Shown one piece after another: positions 45,837 through 57,437 of a stretch of 64,000 nucleotides of DNA. Under the pieces are notes generated by a model. The model had not been told where the DNA came from, did no database searches, and saw nothing but the letters and a program-made list of their open reading frames with translations. A program made the translations under genes and the position numbers. The DNA is from Aurifilum marmelostoma (Eukaryota > Ascomycota > Sordariomycetes > Diaporthales > Cryphonectriaceae), in NCBI GenBank assembly GCA_027559495.1, contig JAMXSV010000019.1, forward strand, positions 806,001 to 870,000, read 5' to 3'. The number at the start of each line of letters is the position of its first letter. Positions within the stretch are counted from its first letter, which is position 1.

Positions 45837-47423
45837 ATGTCCAAGTCGCAGAGGGAAAAGCAGAAGCAGCCATGGTGGCTCGGGTGAGTTCGTTCATCTA
45901 CAGAAGGATCAGAAAACAGAGGGTTTGGTGGTGGTTGGCTGGCGATCTTCAGTGCATCTTGGGGGGGCTGGGTGCTGACTTGTGTTGATCGTTTAGCGGT
46001 GCAGCTGCCTCTATGGCGGTATGCTTCAGTGAGTTCAGGCCCTGACACACCCCTGCCGCCTCTCCCCTCCACCCCTCAGAACCCCCATGATCCTCCACCA
46101 CCTACAGTGGATTGCCAGATTGGGACTGACGATGGCCTCAACTTCTAGCACACCCACTCGACCAGACAAAATAGTAAGTAGTCCGAAGAGGACGGCGGTC
46201 AGAAAACAAGACAAGTCTAGATTCTGACAGCATCATTTCTCAGCCGCATGCAGGTCATGCACACCAAGGCACCCATGCTGAGGACATTATACAACTTTGC
46301 AGCTCGTGACGGCAAGTATCCAGATCCAATTACTCTACACTCGTATACATACATTCATACATGCAATACACCACCCCTTCCAAACAAATACAATCCTAAC
46401 ACCACCCAAGGCATCCCCTCCCTCTGGACCGGCCTCAGCGCCTCCATCCTCCGCCAGTCCACCTACTCCACCGCCCGCTTCGGCCTCTACACCGTCCTCT
46501 CCCAGCGCCTAAAGGACCGCAACAACGGCCGGCCCCTGTCCTCCTGGGCCACCATCCTCTGCGCCGGCGTCTCGGGCGGCCTCGCAGGCGTCATCGGCAA
46601 CCCGGCCGAGGTCATCCTCGTCCGCATGTGCGCCGACGGCGCGAAACCCCCCGCGGAGAGGATGTACTACCCGGATGCCGCCAGGGGTCTTGCCCGCATC
46701 GCGCGGGAGGAGGGGCTGGCTACTTTCGGGAGGGGGGCTGACGGCTACCGTGGTGAGGAGTGTGTTGATGAATGTCGGACAGATTGCGCCGTATGTCTTC
46801 TTTCTCCTCTCTTCCCATGCTTTCCTTGTCACCACTAACCTCGATGTTCAATCAAACTGACCATACTTGACCACCCCATCAACAGATACACCGCCGCCAA
46901 AGAATTCCTCCTCAAGAACACCTCCCTAAAGGACGACGTCAAGACGCACATGCTCTCTTCTCTCATCGCAGGCACCGTCGCCACCACCATCTGTGCCCCC
47001 GCCGACGTCCTCAAGAGCCGTATCCAGTCCGCCTCCAGGGCAGGAGGGTCCTCGGTATGACTGATTCCTCCCACACATGTATACAAATATGTATATATAC
47101 ATACCCCTAGTCTAACAAAGAGGGATATGTCAGAGCGTCTTGCAAGTCCTCTCCCAAGGCCTCCAAAAGGAGGGTCCCTTGTTCCTAATGAAAGGCTGGA
47201 CACCGGCCTGGCTGAGACTCACGTGAGTTTGCCCAACCGTTCATCTATCCATCCTGAGGGACTCAACCCGCGTTCCCTGAACTGACATATTCTCCCAATG
47301 TGCCTCTCCAACAACAGACCCCACACCATCCTTACCTTCGTCTTTATCGAGAAGCTCCAGGACCTCGTCAACTGGCGAGCTGAAGCCGCCGCCGCCGCCG
47401 CACCGGTCGAGGCCAAGATGTGA
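45837..47423 (+). CDS. mitochondrial dicarboxylate carrier (SLC25, DIC1-like), one apparent frameshift
   Basis: Eight exons: 45837-45883, 45997-46028 (32 bases), 46149-46173 (25 bases), 46244-46311, 46411-46790, 46886-47054, 47134-47222 and 47318-47423. One extra base in a G6 run (46732-46737) breaks exon 5; without it, 304 residues, the carrier norm. The three carrier signature repeats are visible: VCFTHPLDQTKYRMQ, GNPAEVILVRMCADGAKPPAERM and CAPADVLKSRIQSA. The second, with its MCADGAKPP loop, is typical of fungal dicarboxylate carriers. Known role: malate/succinate/phosphate exchange across the inner membrane. Intron 4 uses a GC donor (G|GCAAGT). Exons 2 and 3 are tiny but encode the first signature motif, so they are real. 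Confidence 0.9.
46312..46410 (+). other. non-canonical GC-AG intron in the carrier gene
   Basis: Exon 4 ends GACG followed by GCAAGT. No GT donor nearby keeps the RDG-IPSLWTGL frame, while the GC donor does. The acceptor is CCCAAG and CTAAC occurs at about 46395. Confidence 0.72.
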
Positions 47424-48001
47424 TTCGATGCGAATACATACCCTACAACTGAACCCCCCCTCCCCCCCCTTTAGCAGCTTGCTGAGGGCCATATCATTCT
47501 GTCTGCTTTCCATTTTGTGTGTGGCTTCTTTGGATTTCCTTGACATGTTGTTAATTCAGGCGTTTCGGGACAGAGAGAGGACAGCATACGTGCCACCACC
47601 ATGCATGATTGAGACTCATGAGCGCATGCAGAACTTTTTGAAATCTTTTCTTTTTCACACGACTAGTTTCCTATTCGCGTCTAGGTAGCGCTTTCTCGAG
47701 GCGGAGACACTGGCCTCTATATATCATCAGAAATCTTTTGCCTCATAGATCCTCCCCTCCTCTGCTTCTTGGAAGATATAGTAGATCGCTTCCCCATCAA
47801 GGTGCTCTCCTCTTGCACATTGCCTTCTCCATCAAGAACACAAAGCTTCTGCTAAGGTCAAGGCCTTTACCGTCACGTCCCACCAGCTGGTCCACATATA
47901 ATCGTTTATCGGCCTCACCCATCCAGAGATAGCCTCAGCCAGGACTGAAACAAGGACCTTCAGTACAGTACAACCCAACCGCCCCTACTTTCCTTTTCTT
48001 A
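47424..48001. other. convergent intergenic region
   Basis: 3' flanks of the carrier (+) and the Zn2Cys6 regulator (-). No coding signal. Confidence 0.5.
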
Positions 48002-50834
48002 TTAGAATCCAAAATCTGGCCAGTTGCTCCACGTAGGCAAAAAGTCAAAACCCGCACCATCCTCCCATCCGAATCCCCCTCCCCCCGCTCCCACCTGCCG
48101 CGTTGCCTCCCCCTCCCAACCCTGGGGCGTACCCATTGTCAAACTCGCCGCCAGCTCGGTTCAGCGCCTCTATGATTTGATCTCCACTCATAGAGCTGAA
48201 CGGGAACAGATCGGCTGGGGTAGGGGCCGGCCAGGCTGTCGTACCCGTGTCGTAGGTATTCATTGGTGCGGTGGGCGGAGGCGGGATCGCGAAGCCCCCG
48301 TTGTTGAGTCCGCCCTGGAGTGCGTTTGACGCCTTTCGAGAGGGGTCTGTGAAGGACGCGGGCTGCCTCGCAGAGTCCCCATACGCCTGTCCCTGCTGCG
48401 CGGCCCTCGGCGTGCCCATGCCCTGTCTCGACAGCATGCCCGTCCCAGCTGCTGCCTTCTTGACGATACTCCGCAGGTATTTGGCGTACAGGCCACAGGT
48501 GCTGTTGCGATGTCGTGTGACATTTCCAATCTTCTCGAGCACGTCGGCGGTCTCGTCGATCAGTGTGCGCACGGATGGTGCTAGTGCAGCACTGCTGCTG
48601 TTCATGTTCGGATTCCCAATGTTCGCTATCTGCGTGCTGAGGCGAAGCGCGAAGCAAGCTGCGAATGACACCATGATGGCCGTGTTGTTCGGCATGGAGT
48701 AGAGCTGCTTCTCGCCCTGCACAGCGGCTCGCATCACGTTCAGGGCGGCGGACAGACTGGCGGTGCGGAAGAAGTGCCGCACCTCGAGCGGGGCCGTGGG
48801 ATGATTTATCACGAGACTGTAGATGGAGAGACGCGTATGCGTCACCAATATCTCGACGTAGGGTGGAAGGCGGTTTTCTAGAGACGGTCAGCGTGTTGTT
48901 CCGTTGTAAGAGGTGTTGAAAATATACTTACGAGGCCCTTGCCCTATGGTCTGGCCCCACTCGAGATACCACTGTTCAAAGAACTTGTCCACGGTGCTCT
49001 GGATTCTGCGACGGGTCAGCGACTGTTCACGCACCAAGGTGTGACAAGATGCCACTCACGACTGTGCGATCAGGGAGCCATCCGTGAGACCCTCCCTCGA
49101 GCCATCACATAGCGAGCGAATGGTGTCAAAGAGGGGATCCAGGTCCCTCCGCAGCACCGCCATAGATACCAGCGCACCGTCCATGCTATCAGCTATGTCC
49201 GAGATATGCCACCTATCACATCTTCTAACCAGGGGCGTTATAGGGACAGTATAAGGCCGCCCACGTGCCAGACACATGCCCCGCTCGAGGACAAACAGTG
49301 CAAGCCAGCATCTCTCCCGGCGCCGTACGAGCCTCCTGCCCAGCTCCGAGTTCGGATCGACGTCCTTGAATCCACCATTTCTCAGTGCAGACTCGGGATC
49401 TATGCAGTCCTGCCTCGTCAGCTGCCCAGCCGCCCCATTCCTGAATGCCTCTGCGGGCATCGAGATCTTGGGCATCTCGAGGTCGATGGCGATGGTGGTT
49501 GCCATGGAGATATACCAACACGTCTCGTCGTCGGTACTATGCACGCCCGGGCCCATCCAGGGCACATTGACCATGAACGCGAGGACAATCTCTGTTGATC
49601 TGTGTCTCAGTTCGGTGACCTTCCTTGCTAGGAACTTGCAGTGCTTCGACAGCCGTTTTGACAGCGCAGCGGCTGACTCGATGAAGAGCGCTGAGGCGGC
49701 CATAACAGAAGTGAAGAGAAAGGCAGAGCGGGCACGCGTCCACGGGACCGTGTACAGGGCCGGATCGAGACCCCAGCGGGTATGTGCGAGATTCTTGTGG
49801 AAGCTAAACGCCAGGCGGTCAGTATCACAAGATATACAGGCATTCCATGGCCAAGCTTACAAGTCGAACAGCATCTCAGCCTCCTCTTCCGTCACCAAGC
49901 CTAGGTCGATCGGGTCATAATCCTCGCCCTGATCCACGTTGAAATGCGTGGTTCCGAAGAAGGCCTCTACCTGTCTCATCTGAGGATCAAGCTCGTCCGC
50001 GGTGCTGTTGGCCGGCGGGTGAGACGTGGCGGTGGCCGGCGACTGTCCGTGGCTTGACTCGGGTGAGAGATGCAGGTTTGACGCCCGCGCCAGCAGCTGC
50101 AACGGATTCTCGGCATCGTCGACGGCAAGACGCTCCTCCGGTTGGACATGTCTCTGTGAGATGATGGACTCGCGGCGGCCCATGCTTTCTTTCCTGGACC
50201 GCGGGCTCTCCTCCTCGTCCGATGAGGAGTCCATGGGCTCACTCGAGCCGGCGGTCATCAGGCGCTGCCTCTTGTTGCTTCCGTCTGCCGATCCGTTGAG
50301 CCGCGACTCCTGCCCGGCAGCCAGCATGGACTTGAGCTCGGTGATAGCCTTGCCGGCATCAGTGCCCTGGACGCCGGGACCTGCCCTCTTGAGAGCCTCC
50401 TCGACCTGGAAGAGGGCCTTCTCGAGACCCTTCCGCTTGCTATTCGGGGTCAGCGATTACGTCCCGGCAGATCATGAGGCCATCTGGGGCAAGGGGAGGG
50501 GGGGGAGGGGGAAGGTAAGGTCCCACTTCTTGACGCCCTTGCGTCTGCCAACGTTGAAAGTCGGACGTATACAATCTCCACCGGTCTGGGCACATCGTCG
50601 ACAACGAACGGGATCGGTGCCCTTCTCGCAGCGGACCTTGCTTTTCCGACATGCCAGGCATGCAGCAACCTTTGAGGCGCGGTGCTCCGCAATAGGCGAT
50701 GTATTGTTGATGCTACCATTTTGGCTGTTCTGGGGGCTGGCGATGTCCAGGGTGAGGTCGGGCTGCGGACCGGCGCCGTTGATGGACGGGTCCTGCTTGA
50801 CGGTGACTGAGTCACCTACGTCGTGAGGATCCAT
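48002..50834 (-). CDS. Zn(II)2Cys6 fungal transcription factor, one apparent frameshift near the C-terminus
   Basis: Five exons on the minus strand: 50527-50834, 49861-50439, 49060-49803, 48932-49005 and 48002-48877. The DNA-binding cluster has cysteines at residues 59, 62, 69, 78, 81 and 88 (ACLACRKSKVRCEKG, VRCRRCAQTGGDC), exactly the C-x2-C-x6-C-x8-C-x2-C-x6-C spacing. A basic/coiled segment NKRKGLEKALFQVEEALKR follows, then an acidic Ser-rich region and the fungal-specific middle homology region (exons 3-4, with ERCWLALFVLERGMCLARGRP). A surplus base in a C5/C6 cluster (48075-48086) would end the protein at 48045. Removing it yields an aromatic acidic tail (FDFLPTWSNWPDFGF) and 859 residues. 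Nuclear regulator; targets unknown. Confidence 0.9.
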
Positions 50835-52962
50835 CGGGTGTGGAGCTGTGACCAGCTGGCCGGGCCACAGCTCTGAGAAGATGAGTCGGATTAAATGAAA
50901 ACTGACGAGGTGCTCCTATTGAGATGAGATGGTGTGGGCCCTAAATGGGGAGGGGTGTCGAAGGCCTGGGGCAGCGAACGACGCCTGCCCGCGAGGCGGA
51001 AAGGCCGGTAAACGACGAGGAGGCGCAGAGTAGGATCCGGCAATGTAGTTTGTGCGTGTATGTGCGTGTGTGGGTGTGAGGAAAGACGGGTGTGAGTGGG
51101 TACCGATTTCAGCCTCGGTCCGTAAGGCTATGGCTTCTCGAAAAGATCTTGGGTGAGATGATTGAGATGTGTCGACCCGAGACGTCCTCCCGGGTTCTCA
51201 CTTCGGTGCAGCGAGGGCGGGCTCATCTGAGGTCGGCCAACTGCGACTTGCAGAGAGTGAGGGAAACGAATCGGCAGTGGTAGCTCGGATTTGCGAGGGC
51301 CGTCCGCATGTGGACTAGGCGGGCATGATCGAGGCAGAGAAAGGCGGGCGGCAGCAAGTGGTAGGTCGCTCATGGGCCTCTCTCTCCCTCTTGCTCTCTT
51401 CAGGTCCAGATATTCGAGGCCGGCGCGCCCGAGCCCATTCGGTCGTTGGGATGTAGAGAAGGTAGAAGAATACACACGACTCAGTGAGTTCATAAGGTTG
51501 TAAGCCTTTGCTATGTCGGCGAGTTGTGTGTGTGTTGGCGTATATACGGGCGTTGCATATGTCTGTGTGTGTGTGTGTGTGTGTGTAATGAGCCTATATC
51601 TGACTGGCTCCCACTCTCTCAACCAGATATTGTTGAGTGCTGGCCTCAGCAGTGTCAGGTGGAGCCCAAGATCTGGGCCCCAGCCAGGACGAGGACGGAA
51701 ATCGTGGAGAAGAGCCTCGAGGGGGTGGTGGTATGCGTACCCGAGTAGCGTGGTGGGAAAAAGCTTGCAGAGGGTCGGTCGTGGTGGAAAGTGTGCAGAT
51801 GCTGCCAAGCTTGTGTGTCGGTCGGCCCTCGAAGTTCAGCTCCCAAGGGGTCCCAGGTCTAGTTCCAGACCCAGACCCATCTCCGCCTCTTTTCTTCTCT
51901 ATGTGTTGGGAAGACGGGGTTCGAGCTTGTGGGGATGGAGAGAGGTAGACAAGAGAAAAGACGGCAGCTTAGGCGATGACGATGGCACGTGGACGGCAAA
52001 GAGGGATGGACCCGTGGAGACGCGGAGGGGCGACGACGACAGCCACCACCACAAAACCGCCCATTGAGAGGGAGGAGGGGGTGTGGTGTCTGCCTTTCCA
52101 CTGGGGATCCCCGCTCAGGGGAAAGAGGAGGTTCGACCCTGGAGCGGAGAAAGATCCAATACCGATCCGGCCTAGAGGTCATGAGCGCAGCGAATCAAGA
52201 GGTCTCTCCTAACTAAGAATAGTTTAGCATGAGGTCGGTCTGCCAACCCCCCCGCCGCTGCATGACCTCCCCCGGATTTGCGAACTACAGGGGGCTTTCG
52301 GGGCCTCAGGGCGTTCATGCAGCCCCTGACCAACCCCTCCTAGGCCCTTGGTCCCTTCTGAGTCCACTACAACATCAGTGAATATGATCGCTGAACACCA
52401 CAGGCGAGGGCCGCCAAGGCATGCCTGGAAGACTCGTCATACTGGCGCGCCGGGGAAGACCTCAGATTAGACCGATGAAACAAAATCCCAAATTTTATTG
52501 ACAATCTCGATTAACAGCTGCGCTTCTCACGATCCATTTGGCTTTCCCTTGTTACTGGGACGAGTTTCATGAAGAAAGTGTGGCCAGATTATAGGAATCA
52601 TGTCGGCTTGCGTGCGCTGCGAAGCACTTCCCAGCCCGGCTGTTGCTGCCCTGTGACAAAGGGCCGCTCACGAATCTCGAGCCTCCTTCTCCGAACCCGA
52701 AGCCTGCTCCTTGGACTACTGAACAGATGGACATTGAACTGCCAGCAGAAGTCAATGGGATGACTAGTCTGTACTGGACGCGAGTATCTCGACTGTCTCA
52801 ACAACCATCCCACTCCACGTTCAAGACCTGCTTGCTGCCTGGACCAACTCTCCTCGCCCAACATGACCGACTTCAGGCTCCTTAATTCTCGTCATGTACT
52901 CTTATCGGTCAGTTCAGGTTGATCAGTTGTCTCGCAGAGGTTCGGCCCTCAGCACTTGGGAT
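50835..52962. other. 2.1 kb intergenic region, regulator promoter
   Basis: Long 5' region of the Zn2Cys6 gene with purine/pyrimidine-biased stretches, a TG-rich segment at 51050-51100 and a (TG)n microsatellite at about 51560-51588. ORFs are long in several frames but compositionally biased and lack splice-consistent structure. I see no convincing gene. Confidence 0.5.
51560..51588. repeat. TG dinucleotide microsatellite
   Basis: About thirteen TG units (TGTCTGTGTG...) in the upstream region of the Zn2Cys6 gene. Confidence 0.8.
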
Positions 52963-53433
52963 TCAGTCGTACGTACGGAACAGCTCAAGCTCCTCGTCTT
53001 TACTATACTCGACCCGCAGGTCCAGCTCCTGCAGCTCTTCGACAGGACCGCCGGCCAGTACATAATCGTCCTCTTCGTACCACTCACACGCCTCGTCGAG
53101 CAGGGCATCGAGCTCTTGGGCCTCCAGCCTCTGCGCGATGTAGACCAGCTCCAGGTGTGGGTCTCCTTGTTGCTGCTCATGCTGTTCTTCGCCCGCGTCG
53201 CCCCATTGTTCTCCTGCTGCGGCGTCGGACTCGATAAGACAAGCGTCATCATCATCGTCGTCATCATCGCTCGCCATGTCTCCAACAGCGTCCGTGTCCT
53301 CTGTCGCGAATGCGTACTGGTCGCCACCTTCTGGTGCAGGCTGCTGCTCAACAGACCTGCTGCTGAACCTCTCGAGCTCGCGGGCTCGGGCGTCCTGGGA
53401 GAAGTGGGCAAGTTCTGCGTCGTAGGCGGGCAT
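52963..53433 (-). CDS. small acidic uncharacterised protein
   Basis: An open minus-strand frame encodes 156 residues from the ATG at 53433. The frame stays open further upstream (PHYTFNSIDQLEDVK precedes it) but has no ATG, so a spliced 5' exon is possible. The chain is strongly acidic, with a run of eight Asp (DMASDDDDDDDD), a Gln/Glu/His stretch, then a helical C-terminus (ELVYIAQRLEAQELDALLDE, then ACEWYEEDDYVLAGG). This C-terminal part reads like selected protein rather than noise. No family was recognised. There is no signal peptide or membrane helix. Possible roles such as a chaperone-like or scaffold acidic protein would be guesswork. Existence moderately supported. Confidence 0.5.
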   Translation of the reverse strand: MPAYDAELAHFSQDARARELERFSSRSVEQQPAPEGGDQYAFATEDTDAVGDMASDDDDDDDDACLIESDAAAGEQWGDAGEEQHEQQQGDPHLELVYIAQRLEAQELDALLDEACEWYEEDDYVLAGGPVEELQELDLRVEYSKDEELELFRTYD

Positions 53434-55063
53434 CTTCACGTCTTCAAGCTGATCGATCGAGTTGAAGGTGTAATGTGGCTTTTGGAGCTCCTCTTGCTGG
53501 CGGCTGCATTTGGGGCCAGCCACGGAGCTTGTGGGACAAAGACATGGCGGACATTTGGGGATGGAGCAGGCTCAGCTGGTCCTTTACTTTAAGCTACTGC
53601 TCGACGGGTGGCTAGGCGGTACAATAGCAAAGGCGGGCAGGCGGGAGAACAGTGCTAACGGCCCAAGCTATATGCATCTAATATGTCTTGGTGTGCTGGG
53701 TCGGGACACTCCGACAAACAACCAACCTCTTGCAACGGACGCAGCCAACTCGTGAAAGACACGAGCAGATGACCTCAGCAGTCGATGCGCTGCTGCAACC
53801 CACCTCCCCGACCCCCAATTCTTGTCTGGTTTTATGCTCATGTCATCTTGCTACGGTGTGTGCCATCATGACAAAGTATGCACCGGACCGCAGCGGACGA
53901 TCTGGGCCGATCGCATTTTACCAGCCATCCGATTCCCAAGTCCGAAGCGCATCGAATGGGAAGAGAGGGGAAGGAGGAGAGGGGGCGGCGCCGAGGGTTG
54001 TGTATCACGCAGCAGCGTTTCATCGGAGGCAAAAGTGACACTGCAGAAATACCGACCCCTTGGCAGGGCCAAATGAGGACACAGTAATCTGGGGCCGCGC
54101 TCTCGTCGAGCGATGATCAGCGTGTTGGTCGCACCGCAGAAGTTCGTAACAAAAGTTCGGACTCTTGACTAGTAGGTGAACAAAAATGCAGAGGAGGGGA
54201 GGGCTCGGAAAGTCGTGTCCCGCCTCATCTACCCTCTCTGTTGGGGGCCATAATCTGCACTGTACTACCTCGCTGCTGTGGTGGGATTAAAGTTGGACTG
54301 ATTTTCATATACTTGTAGGAGAATGAAAAGAAAAAAAAAAAGAGATAAATGAAAAGGACGCGAGAACCTTAATTAACCACGACGCATGTCTGAACAAATC
54401 CTTCAAGGACCCTCTTGTGTGATAATTACAGAACCAACAGCAAGAGGAGGGGGGGGGGGGGGGATATTTCCACACAGGACACGAGTAATGCCACTTGTTG
54501 TCTGCGACCGCTGCATGCAGTTACCATTGGCGGCGGTCCTGGCCACACTTATATAACAGTTGCCCGCAAGACACGGTCGTCCCGCAGCCCACCCAGCACT
54601 CCACCGGGCATAGACTCCTGAGGGATGCGCACGGAGGTGTCAGCAAAATTTAACAATGCCCACGAAGGATTGATGAGGCTCCTCCGGCCCCAGTTCTTTC
54701 TCGTTACCGGGTACGTACCTCTGCAGAATACAGCCCGCTGAAGGATTCGACCCCAGCAGTACGAATAATGATACTCTTTCTGGCTTGACGGATGACGTTC
54801 TTTTTCGCTGCAGAGTCTTATAATGCTATATATCTCATTTGCTTTCTCATGATAACGAGCCGTAACGCCAAGTCTGGCCTCCCACTCCCTCTTTTATTCT
54901 TTCCCTGCAACCGACGACCAGAAGCGAGCGCCCTCCTGTCACACAGTTCTCTTCAGTCCATAACAGGACTGGAATCTGCTGCCTGTCTCGGTCGTCCGTG
55001 TGCCGCCCAGCCCCTCCCCTTTTTCTTGTCTTGTTGATGAAGTGAAGAGGCAGCAGAAAAGAA
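53434..55063. other. 1.6 kb intergenic region, no gene seen
   Basis: Promoter side of both flanking genes. Includes a G15 tract at 54449-54463 and an A-rich run near 54330. ORFs are short and unsupported. Confidence 0.5.
54449..54463. repeat. G15 mononucleotide tract
   Basis: Intergenic, upstream of the 55064-56078 gene. Confidence 0.85.
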
Positions 55064-55987
55064 ATGGCGGCGTGTGAGGGGCCAGACCCGAGAGCGGCGT
55101 ACCCATCCCGCAGCTCAATATACGCCGAGGGCATCCTTGCTCCGGATGTCCTTGTGCTCACCGGCCGGATCATTACATCCGAGTCTGCTTCGGATCTACC
55201 TCTGTACATCCTCAGCCACCCCGTCACCACCACCGCTCCGCCCCCTCAAGCCCGGCGGCACCGGCTACATCACCATCACGCGGACTGCCTCTCCCCCTCA
55301 GCCGCTCTTTCATCTCACGCGACAGTCCAGACAGCCGGTGGCCTCTGTTCCTGCTGCTGCTTCTTCTTCTTCCTCCTCTTCCTCCATCTCTACCATCACC
55401 ACCGCCACCGCGGCAGAGACGATGCCGCCGCCGCCACTACCACCATCACCTCCTCCTCCGCCGCCTACGTACTACCTTGCCGCCTTGTCTGCATCTCTGC
55501 TGGGCAACATCCACCTGGAGACCCCACCACCACAACCACAAACACCACTACCACCATCTTCCTCCTCCACCACCACCTCCCCCTCATCATCATCATCACC
55601 CGCGTCCTTGTCCTCCTCCTCCTCCTCCTCACCCCGCCCTCCGGCATCACTAAGCGCACACCTACACCCAGGCAGGACAGTCGCAGACACCAGCCCAGGA
55701 GGCGCAACCGCCACCAGCAACCCTGCCGACGACCCGAACCCCGTATTCTTCGCCTGGATGCGCATGCGCTGGCTGAGCCGCGAGGAGTACAACTACCTCG
55801 ACGCCAACGGCAAGCAGCTCGCGTGCGAGGAGGTAGGGGACGGGCCCGCCACGTGGAGGCTGGTCGTGACCAGGGCGCTCCCGAGGGCGCTCCGGGACTG
55901 CCTGGTGGCCATGTGGTGTCTGCGGGTGTGGATGGGGGTCTGTGAGGGCTGGGCAGGCGGCGGGAGCGGGGGTGGCGAGGTGGTGTT

Positions 55988-56020
<33 letters not shown>

Positions 56021-56078
56021 GGGTGTGGGGACTGGCCAGCTGCTCAAGGGGGATGTGACGCTTGCGTATAGGCATTAG
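55064..56078 (+). CDS. conserved-looking fungal protein with low-complexity centre and polyQ, one apparent frameshift
   Basis: Starts at the ATG at 55064 and reads SSIYAEGILAPDVLVLTGRI, then DLPLYILSHPVTTTAPP. It then shifts frame at a C5 run (55241-55245). Removing one C continues as LKPGGTGYITITRTASPPQPLF and stays open to the stop at 56078 (337 residues). The centre is Ser/Pro/Thr low complexity (possibly partly intronic). The C-terminal block NPVFFAWMRMRWLSREEYNY, then ATWRLVVTRALPRALRDCLVAMWCLRVW, looks like a folded domain; a Gln run of about ten follows. From memory, the N-terminal IYAEGxxxPDVLxLTG and C-terminal ALWCxRVW patterns recur in ascomycete hypothetical proteins, function unknown. 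No signal peptide. Without the shift neither frame makes sense of both ends. Confidence 0.58.
55989..56018 (+). repeat. CAG trinucleotide repeat encoding polyglutamine
   Basis: About ten in-frame CAG codons near the C-terminus of the 55064-56078 protein. Confidence 0.85.
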
Positions 56079-57437
56079 CACTGGGGAAGCGCCTCGGTGC
56101 TGCTGTGGTCCTACGTTTGGGGGAAGCCGTTGGGGCACTGGGGCGAGGTCCGGTATATCTTGCTGGTAGGATTCATGGATAATGTGATACCTTTGCCATT
56201 GTGGCTCTTTCTTGCAATCTTGATTTCTCTCTCTCTTTCTTTTGTTTGGGATGTGGTGAGGTGTGTGACCCTGGGAAAAGATCCAATATAGCTGGTTCAT
56301 GAGAGAATCTTTCTGTGTTGTATTGTTGGCTCTGCGACGGCCCCATTATAAGTGCATATTGAGAACATGGCAGCCTTATGAATGAGGTGGTTTCCAGCTT
56401 GAGGAGTATACTAGTGCAAATTCCGTCATCTCGATTCCAGCGTCATATTAATGACCCCTACAGAGGATTTCTCTTCCCTCTACCACATTGGCAGAACTTT
56501 AACAACGAGATACCTGTGCTAACGGCCGAAGAGATCAAATTGCTACAGTATTAATGTTCAATCATCAGTTTAGTAAGCCGTATCTTCTTTGGTGTGGCAT
56601 AAACCTCACATACGATAATCAGATACCTCGACATAGCATGTCAAATATCATAGTATACCCAGCTACTCAAGACGTCAGTTGAAAGGATGTTGAAACGTGG
56701 GATGAGCACTTGTCAACATTGTCTTCTGCATCTTGAGCATCTCATGTGAGACCTTTCCAACAACTATATCCATGTTTTATTTCCATCTCGTTCAGTCCCA
56801 ATACTGTCACATGTTATTATCCTGAGAAGATCATATGATAAAAACAATAGCTGATCAGTCGTTAGATCCATGATGCATTGATTGTGACAAGCAAACCAAT
56901 ACCCGTCCTCCCCTCCTTCACGCCTTCTATCGCACGTGTAGGTCAATTCCTTCTAAACGAGAGTGATGAGACGTACACAACCCACCAGGACACATTATTA
57001 TAGACCACCACAGGTCTAAGTCAACACTATCAACGCTTATAGGAGCTGTTTGACTCACATGTGCTATCGCTTACCAACCCATCTCTCGACGGTTTCGTTT
57101 TCTGGACGATCAGTGAGGGGGGATGAAGGTCTAGAAGTGCTCCGTCGGATCGTTAGCTGCGCATAGCACACACATGTGCTTGCGTTAAAGTAATTAGTGC
57201 ACAAAAGTGGTCTGAGAATCCCAAACATCACATGCAAAAGACAAGAGGCTTTTCAAAAATGAACACGACGTGGTCACTTACGGACGAGAATAATGGAATA
57301 TAAATAAACCCCCTCCTCCCAACATTCCTCGACCTGCTCCTCTCCTTTTCCTCCTCATCCTTCACCACCATCTTCACACCCTGGCAACAGAAGCTGCCCT
57401 ATCTCTCCCCCCGAAGAACCTCCCAGCCTCAACTAAC
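56079..57437. other. 1.36 kb intergenic region, no gene seen
   Basis: AT-rich between 56290 and 57300. The last 130 bases (CTCCTCTCC, CTTTTCCTCCTC) form a pyrimidine-rich core promoter preceded by TATAAATAAA at about 57299, upstream of the membrane protein gene. Confidence 0.55.

Noticed and set aside
51128..51808. 226-codon minus-strand ORF upstream of the Zn2Cys6 gene
   Set aside because: Low-complexity HTHTHTQTYATP part comes from a TG microsatellite. No domain, no splice-consistent extension, and it lies in a typical long fungal promoter.
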